NCBI GenBank assembly: GCA_022577435.1
Contig: JAKOON010000055.1
Coordinates: 1,385,401 to 1,449,400, forward strand
Length of the DNA stretch: 64,000 bases
Direction of reading: 5' to 3'
Source: Embiotoca jacksoni
Taxonomy: Eukaryota; Chordata; Actinopteri; Embiotocidae
Numbering within the stretch: the stretch's first letter is position 1; every line of letters begins with the position of its first letter. This document shows, one piece after another, positions 58,605 through 64,000 of the stretch. The notes beneath the pieces were generated by a model. The model was not told the origin of the DNA. It searched no databases and worked only from the letters and a program-made list of their open reading frames with translations. The position numbers and the translations under genes were made by a program.

Positions 58605-61600
58605 TCATCTCTGTGATTGGTTCTTCAGGAGGAAGCGGCGAGCGCTCGTCACCGTGTTCTGAAACAACAAATCAATAACTGTCGGTGTTCATCTTTTACA
58701 TTCCGTCAGAAGAACCCTAACGTCTGAATGTCTTTGATGTGATTGGACGACTGTCGACCAATTGGCTGTGAGCATCACACTGAACACAAGATTAGACGAG
58801 TTTCATTTTTAATTAAACTTAAAACAGTCAAAGAGAATAATTTCAACATTTTATTCTGATGGTCACAATTAAATAAAGTAAACAAGCTAAAAATGAAGTC
58901 ATTGAAAACACAGTAAAATTAGAATTCTGACCTCCATGAGCATGGCCACCGTCATGGGCCCCACCCCCCCTGGAACAGGTGTAATGAATCCTGCTCTCTG
59001 ATTGGCCGAGGAGTAGTGAACGTCTCCGACCACCCGCTTACCGCTGGCCTTCGTCTCATCTGTCGCAGAGGTCAAAGGTCACAGATGGAAAGATTCTTTT
59101 ATTTTTTGTCTTTTTTCCTTTTTATGTACGTTATGTCATACTTTGTATAAACAGGAGGGATATGATGGAAAGGAAAGATTTGTCTCTTCCTCTTGTTTAC
59201 ATTGTGGCTCCGGAAAGTCTCAGGCCCCGAAAAGTTTCCTTTGTTTTCTGTCTTATTTGCAAGTGATTCTTTCCGCATCTAACTGACGACTATCTTGTGA
59301 CCTACAACCAACTCTGTATTACCATACAAAAGCAGGTACAAAGGGAATGGGGGTGATGGTCTACTGTTTGTCCCACTGTATAAAAGCTGACCTACAGAGG
59401 AGGGAAGGCTCTCTTCTTCCCTGGACACCTCTCTTGGAGGGTGCATGTATGTGTTCCTTCTTGCAAGAATAAATGTCTGATGTGTTTGATTTTGAACCAA
59501 GCCTCTTGAGTAATTTTTCCAACAGTCACTCAGGTGTGAATAACGAGGCAGCAGAGTATACAGGAGCTGACGGGTCTCTGAACCTGAGACGTGGTTGATC
59601 CCACAGTCGATGACCACGGCTCCCTCCTTCAGCCAATCACCTCTCACCATCTCCGCTCTGCCCGCCCCCACCACCAGGATGTCAGCCCGGCCCACCTGCA
59701 CACAGGAAACGCATCATCACAGACATTAAATACTAACAATGCTGCTGCTGCTGAATAATCAGTGTGTGGTTGTGTCACCTGCTCAGGTAGGTCAGGTGTC
59801 TTTGAGTGACAGGTGGTCACAGTGGCGTGGTTCCACAGCAGCAGGTCGTGCATCGGAGCGCCGACGATTTTACTGCGCCCGATCACGACGGCGTGTTTCC
59901 CCGCCACGGACACACCTGCACAGGAACAGGAAGTCACAGGTGAGCGCCCACATGGGGGTCTGAATATTTTGGCAGAACTGTGTGAGAGCAGCTGCTGATG
60001 CATCATGGGTGATCACGCAAACATCACTGATCACTGTGATACTAATGGAAACTTTAAAATCAGACAGATTCTCAGGCAGCTTCTGAACTGTGGGTGTTTA
60101 TTAAACTCGTGTCATGTTTGTGTTCTGGTTTACATGAAGGAAGCTGCATCGGTCTGGACGGAGGACTCCAGAGACCAGGTCCACATCTGGGCCTCACCTT
60201 TACCATCTTTACAAAGGAGGCGGGGACTGAACCACCAACCCTTCGGTTTCTGGACAACCGGCCGCTCCGATATCTGAGCCACCAAAATGACTACATGTAA
60301 GTTCCAGCTCCTCAAAGACCAGTGAGCAGTTCAAACACACTGACACATTTCGAGCCAAGTGAACACACCGTTACTACGACAACTGACCATCGACAAACTG
60401 CCTGCAGGTCTGCGTCTTCACACAAAACGTTCCCGGGACAAACACAGTTAGAAACCTCAGTTCACGAATCAACTGTGGACATCTCCTGAAACCGTTGGAT
60501 GAGGCTGTGGTCAGTGAACGCCTCACAGGATCAATGGATTTATTCCCCATTTCCTCAGTCCATTGATATGATCTGTATGTAACTTGTGTGAAACGTGTTG
60601 AAAGGAAGTGCGTGTCCGACTGACCCGTCTGTCTGATGAGCTCCATGCAGCCGTTCGGGGTGCACGGGATGAAACAGTCGTTCAGATCTCCTCGAGACAA
60701 CTTCCCTGCATTAATACAGCTCAGACTGCAAACACACACAAAATATTTTTATTATCCTCATGATGATTCACGAGGTTCGATCAATAGGTTTTGCGGCACA
60801 GTGATGCACACGGAGCAGCAGGAAGCAACAACCTTCATCATGAAGTATTCAGAGTTTTGTCTCTTGATCAACATCATCGCTGAGTTCCACACGTTAACGT
60901 GACCGCTGGTACGTGAACATTTCAGATTTTTCACCGTGGATCTGAAACTGGAGATTTGATACAAGGGACAAAGTCAAAAAACAATGTTGGATGGATGTGA
61001 TCTTCTGGCGGCACTGCTTAAAAACAGCAGTGAACCTGTTGTGGAAATCTCTGCATGGGCTCAGGAACAACTTGGCTGTAAGCGAGTTGAAGGTTTTGTT
61101 CCTCAAAAATCGGATGTTTCTCTGCTCCAGTTTCAGGTCCACGGTGAAAAATCACAAATGCTCACGTGCCAGCGGTCACATTAACGTGAGGAACTCAGTG
61201 ATGACGTTGATGCTGCTGCTCCGTGTGCATCGCTGTGCTGCGTTCAGGAACACGCTCTGTGATGTGGGTAACTTGAAACGTGAGGACCAGAGAAGAAGAA
61301 AGATGAAGAGGACTCTGACCCGTCCACGTCTTTCTCTGGATTGACGCTGTTGGTGACGAGCTCGGCGTCGATGCGGTTGACGGAGTCTAGAGGCAGCTGG
61401 ACGATCAGACCGTGGACGGACGGGTTCTCGTTGACGGACATGATGCTGCGCAGCACCTGCGGGACAACAGGAAAAAAAAGAAGCGGTCAGACCTCCGTCG
61501 CTGCCGGACATCGATCAGAGACGGTGAAGAGAGCTTTTTGCCCGACCTCGTCCTGCGTCGCTGTGCTCGGCAGACGTACGTGTTTCGCGTCGATTCCAAT

Positions 61601-62179
61601 CTGCAGACAGGAAACGGAAAAGGTTGTAGCCGCACCGATCAAAATGCTGGAATCCACATCAACTCCTCTGTTGTTGTGTGCAAACAGAACGCAGCGGACT
61701 CACCTGGGCTGCGGCCTTCAGCTTGGTGCTGATGTACAGGTTGGAGTCGTCTCTGTCTCCCACCTGAAACACACTTCGTATCATCAGGAGGTGAAACACA
61801 CTCTCTTCAGTCGCGGACTCCTCACTTGTGAGACCGGATTCACTTGTAAAACCAAATTCACGTGTAGGACCGGACTCACCTGTAGGACCACCAGACTGGG
61901 TCTGAAGCCTGAGAACTGACTCCTCATCTGGTCCACCTCCTGCTTCAGTCGGTCCCTCACCAGCCTGCAGGATCACAGACCCTGGATCAGTTTCAGGGGT
62001 CTAACGTGTGTCATCTAGCATGTCCGGTCTGACTGGAGAGACGGGGACTAAGTGGACTAACCTGAGATGTGGACTTACTTAGACGTCTCGTTGCCGGAGA
62101 TGACGGTTGCTATGGAGCGCCTGCTTCCTTGGCAACCAGAGGCCCTGAGACGAAGCGAGAGGGCAGCCAAGGATAACAT
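58605..62179 (-). CDS. MTHFD1-type methylene-THF dehydrogenase/cyclohydrolase, short form with presequence-like N-terminus
   Basis: Interconverts 5,10-methylene-, methenyl- and 10-formyl-THF. Coding exons (minus): 62179-62079, 61964-61880, 61763-61704, 61600-61547, 61456-61320, 60725-60625, 59915-59779, 59695-59584, 59059-58932, 58658-58605. Phases agree, 322 residues. Catalytic residues are present: Tyr and Lys of SNLYISTKLKAA, Gln of LIVQLPLD, Asp of PEKDVDG. GRSKIVGAPMHDLLLW and CHSKT are the MTHFD1-type NADP site, unlike MTHFD2. A stop follows VTSARRFLLKNQSQR, in the linker before the formyl-THF synthetase, and no synthetase exons follow. The stop is 12 bases before a donor (58593|58592), so decay is not expected. 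Before the conserved start are about 22 extra residues without acidic groups and with several Arg (MLSLAALSLRLRASG, then RRS), like a mitochondrial presequence. Known MTHFD1 is cytosolic and about 935 residues. Confidence 0.85.
59140..59524 (+). mobile_element. Solo LTR of an endogenous retrovirus-like element
   Basis: About 385 bp beginning near TGTATAAACAGGAGGG and ending TTTTCCAACA. It has internal LTR order: TATAAAA at 59379-59385, then AATAAA at 59468-59473, 89 bp downstream, then a short U5-like end. No internal viral genes or second LTR adjoin. Orientation is opposite to the host gene, in the intron between the 59695-59584 and 59059-58932 exons. Boundaries are approximate and no clear target duplication was found. 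Confidence 0.6.
59975..60292 (-). mobile_element. tRNA-derived SINE, about 320 bp
   Basis: Read on minus from about 60,290, an A-box-like TGGCTCAGATATCGGAGCGG and, after about 25 bp, a B-box-like GGTTGGTGGTTCAGTCCC give a tRNA-type head. The tail continues to 59,975 and matches 17,277-17,400. Intronic in the mthfd1-like gene. Confidence 0.55.
60768..61272. mobile_element. Mariner-like nonautonomous element, copy 3
   Basis: Left part CGAGGTTCGATCAATAGG and GTGATGCACACGGAGCAGC; inverted counterpart GCTGCTCCGTGTGCATCGC at about 61,218. Interior GGCGGCACTGCTT and GTGGAAATCTCTGCATGGGC are shared with the other copies. Intronic. Confidence 0.65.
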
Positions 62180-62259
62180 GACTCTGAGAGAGAGATAGAG
62201 GGAGAGAGCATCAGTTAGACACATCAGCTGACTGAAACCAGAGAGACATGGACTCCTTA

Positions 62260-62580
62260 AAAGACCCGGTAACACCTGAGAACATCTGGAAACAACCGGT
62301 AACACCTGAGAACATCTGGAAACAACCGGAAACACCTGAGAACACCTGAGAACACCTGGAAACAACTGGAAACACCTGAGAACAACTGAGAACATCTGGA
62401 AACAACTGGAAACACCTGAGAACAACTGAGAACATCTGGAAACAGCCGGAAACACCTGAGAACACCTGAGAACGCCTGGAAACAACTGGAAACACCTGAG
62501 AACACCTGAAAACACCTGAAAACAACCGGAAACATCCGAAAACAACCAGAAACACTTGAGAACACCTGGAAACAACCGGA
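62260..62580. repeat. 9/10-bp tandem array (GAACACCTG / GAAACAACTG)
   Basis: About 30 interleaved units of GAGAACACCT and GGAAACAACC type, lying 80 bp upstream (minus sense) of the exon carrying the presequence-like start. Confidence 0.9.
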
Positions 62581-63317
62581 CTGATCAATCAGTCCATTTA
62601 CGGATCTTTACGGATCTCGTCATTTTTTGGTTCCCCTTCTCCCACTTTTGATTGATCTGATTACAAATAAATCGTTTTGATTGTTAGAAAAACAAAAACC
62701 AAATGGCCAAAAGTTTGTGGACAGATATGACACTGTGTTCTTCAATGTGCAGCTCTGACAGCTGGTTGCTGTTTGTCCTCCAGATGTTGTGTGACAAAGT
62801 GACAAACTACCATCTACTTACAGCTGAAACTGCTGCTGTTCGGTTTGAATTCTTCTTTGATCAAACTACTGCAGAACAAACTTTTAAATAAAAATAGAAA
62901 TAGGAAACTGACACCGAATGAGCTGCAGAGACTTTAGACACTTTACCTGCAGTATTACAGCTAATGTGCTGCTGCTTCTTTTCTTTTTTTAACTGTTTCT
63001 GCTCCATATGCTTAAAACATTTTCTTTCAGCTACAAGCTCTCACTTATTAACAAAGTGTCAAAGTGTCTTTAAATCACTCTTAAATCGGATTCACAGAAT
63101 GAATGAAAGCACCTCTGACCCACCTCCACATGTTAATGATTAAAAGCACACGTTGTGTCGCCGCAGTTTGCAAGAGAAAATAATTCCTCAAACTTTCAGC
63201 TGCAGCTGCGTTCCACGTTAACAAGCAGCGGCCTGACAGTTTCCCATGATTCCACAGTGCAGCTGAATAAAGAGGCCGAACGCCTCCAAAGGAGACGGAG
63301 AGCGGCAGCGGCTTCTT
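62581..63317. other. Intron 1 of the mthfd1-like gene
   Basis: AT-rich, with GGCCAAAAGTTTGTGGACA at about 62,707, a Tc1/MITE-type terminal motif. No exon seen. Confidence 0.4.
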
Positions 63318-63430
63318 ACCTGAGAGACGAACACTGCAGCAGTGGGGAAACAGCTGCAGCAGATGTTTGGCTCACTCTCGGGGACTTTCTGTCTCTGTAT
63401 GGAAGCTCAGCTGGGACAAAACTTGTCTGT
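63318..63430 (-). promoter_or_regulatory. Possible noncoding first exon of the mthfd1-like gene
   Basis: A strong minus donor TCTCTCAG|GTAAGAA (exon ending at 63318) would join the acceptor CTCTCTCTCAG|AGTCATG at 62183. The transcription start is not defined. Confidence 0.45.
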
Positions 63431-64000
63431 GGTGATATCGACAGGCCGAGTGAAGCCTGGCAGCCGCACCTATCCACACACTGACCGGTGGTGCACTCAA
63501 AGAGCTGCACGAGTACTTATATTTACAGTGTCTGTTACTTTACACCTCCAATCCACCACATTTAACATGCCTGTGAAAAAAAAAGAAGCCTAAGGCGCCT
63601 TTAACTGTGTCGTTCCTGCTCTTTTAAAGGAAGTTTTATCTCCAGCTGTCAGAGTCCCTGCAGCTGCTGCAGATACGGAGGTTATGGACGTTTTTATTTC
63701 AGACAGACTGCTGACCCTCTCGTTCATATCCGTCGCGATCCACACATACTGCTGACGTGTGTGCGTGTTATCAGCATGTTGTGTGTGTTGCATTTCAGTC
63801 GTTTCTGCCTCGAACTGAATCCAACCAGCAGAGGACTGAATGAACACTGGGAGAGAGGTCAAAGGTCAAACTGGAGGTAACCGCAGGGGGGGTGTCCCAA
63901 TCTTCTCTCAGCCAATCAGAGACCAGACTGTCAGGGGGGGGGGGGGGGTGCAGCCTCAGAGGAGGGCAGGAGGAGCCAGGGTGTTTTCCCACCCTCCCTG
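63431..64000. other. Upstream flank, no gene recognised
   Basis: No supported coding exon up to the window end. Includes a run of about 13 G near 63935. Confidence 0.5.

Noticed and set aside
58605..62179. Calling the gene mthfd2 because of size and leader
   Set aside because: Residues around the NADP site and the LNDCFIPCTPNGC segment are MTHFD1-type, as is the neighbourhood.

Overview
The window is vertebrate nuclear DNA, almost certainly from a ray-finned (teleost) fish. Genes have short GT-AG introns. There are more than a dozen long CA/TG tracts, many minisatellites and relics of Tc1/mariner elements. The protein families, and most of their order, match vertebrate gene neighbourhoods. 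Percomorph is a guess from compactness. Gene names come from protein patterns I recognise plus neighbourhood; nothing was searched.

Layout, left to right: (1) about 1-12,050, minus strand: plekhg3, a Rho guanine-nucleotide exchange factor with DH and PH domains. It runs off the left edge and has a probable noncoding first exon near 12.0 kb. (2) 13,387-18,109, minus: spint1 (HAI-1), a membrane-bound Kunitz inhibitor, ten exons, complete. (3) 22,261-25,950, plus: pak6 kinase, eight coding exons, complete. (4) 28,383-34,187, plus: a sarcomeric cardiac/slow-type myosin heavy chain whose whole 1,934-residue coding region is one uninterrupted exon. (5) 36,018-36,725, plus: inafm2. (6) 37,309-38,285, minus: a small secreted C1q-domain protein. 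(7) 42,476-44,569, minus: zbtb1, with a CpG-rich promoter near 46 kb. (8) 47.1-50.2 kb, plus: zbtb25. (9) 55,518-56,783, plus: akap5, an anchor for PKA and calcineurin. (10) 58,605-62,179 (5' exon perhaps to about 63.4 kb), minus: an MTHFD1-type folate dehydrogenase/cyclohydrolase that stops after the first domain and begins with a mitochondrial-presequence-like extension.

The genes do not form one pathway. They are two conserved vertebrate blocks interleaved. spint1, pak6 and inafm2 are neighbours on human 15q15. plekhg3, zbtb1, zbtb25, akap5 and mthfd1 are neighbours on human 14q23. The myosin gene sits between pak6 and inafm2 and looks like a reverse-transcribed copy, or a locus stripped of introns, that kept an intact reading frame.

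The two observations most worth following are the intronless myosin with muscle-type promoter motifs just upstream, and the short MTHFD1 relative, which has the architecture of a stand-alone, possibly mitochondrial, NADP-type enzyme. Secondary items are an in-frame 4 x 10-residue repeat in pak6, short linear motifs in akap5, several minisatellites and a set of dispersed repeat families including an LTR, a SINE, mariner-like and Tc1-like elements. Exon boundaries were worked out by hand from splice motifs and reading phase.
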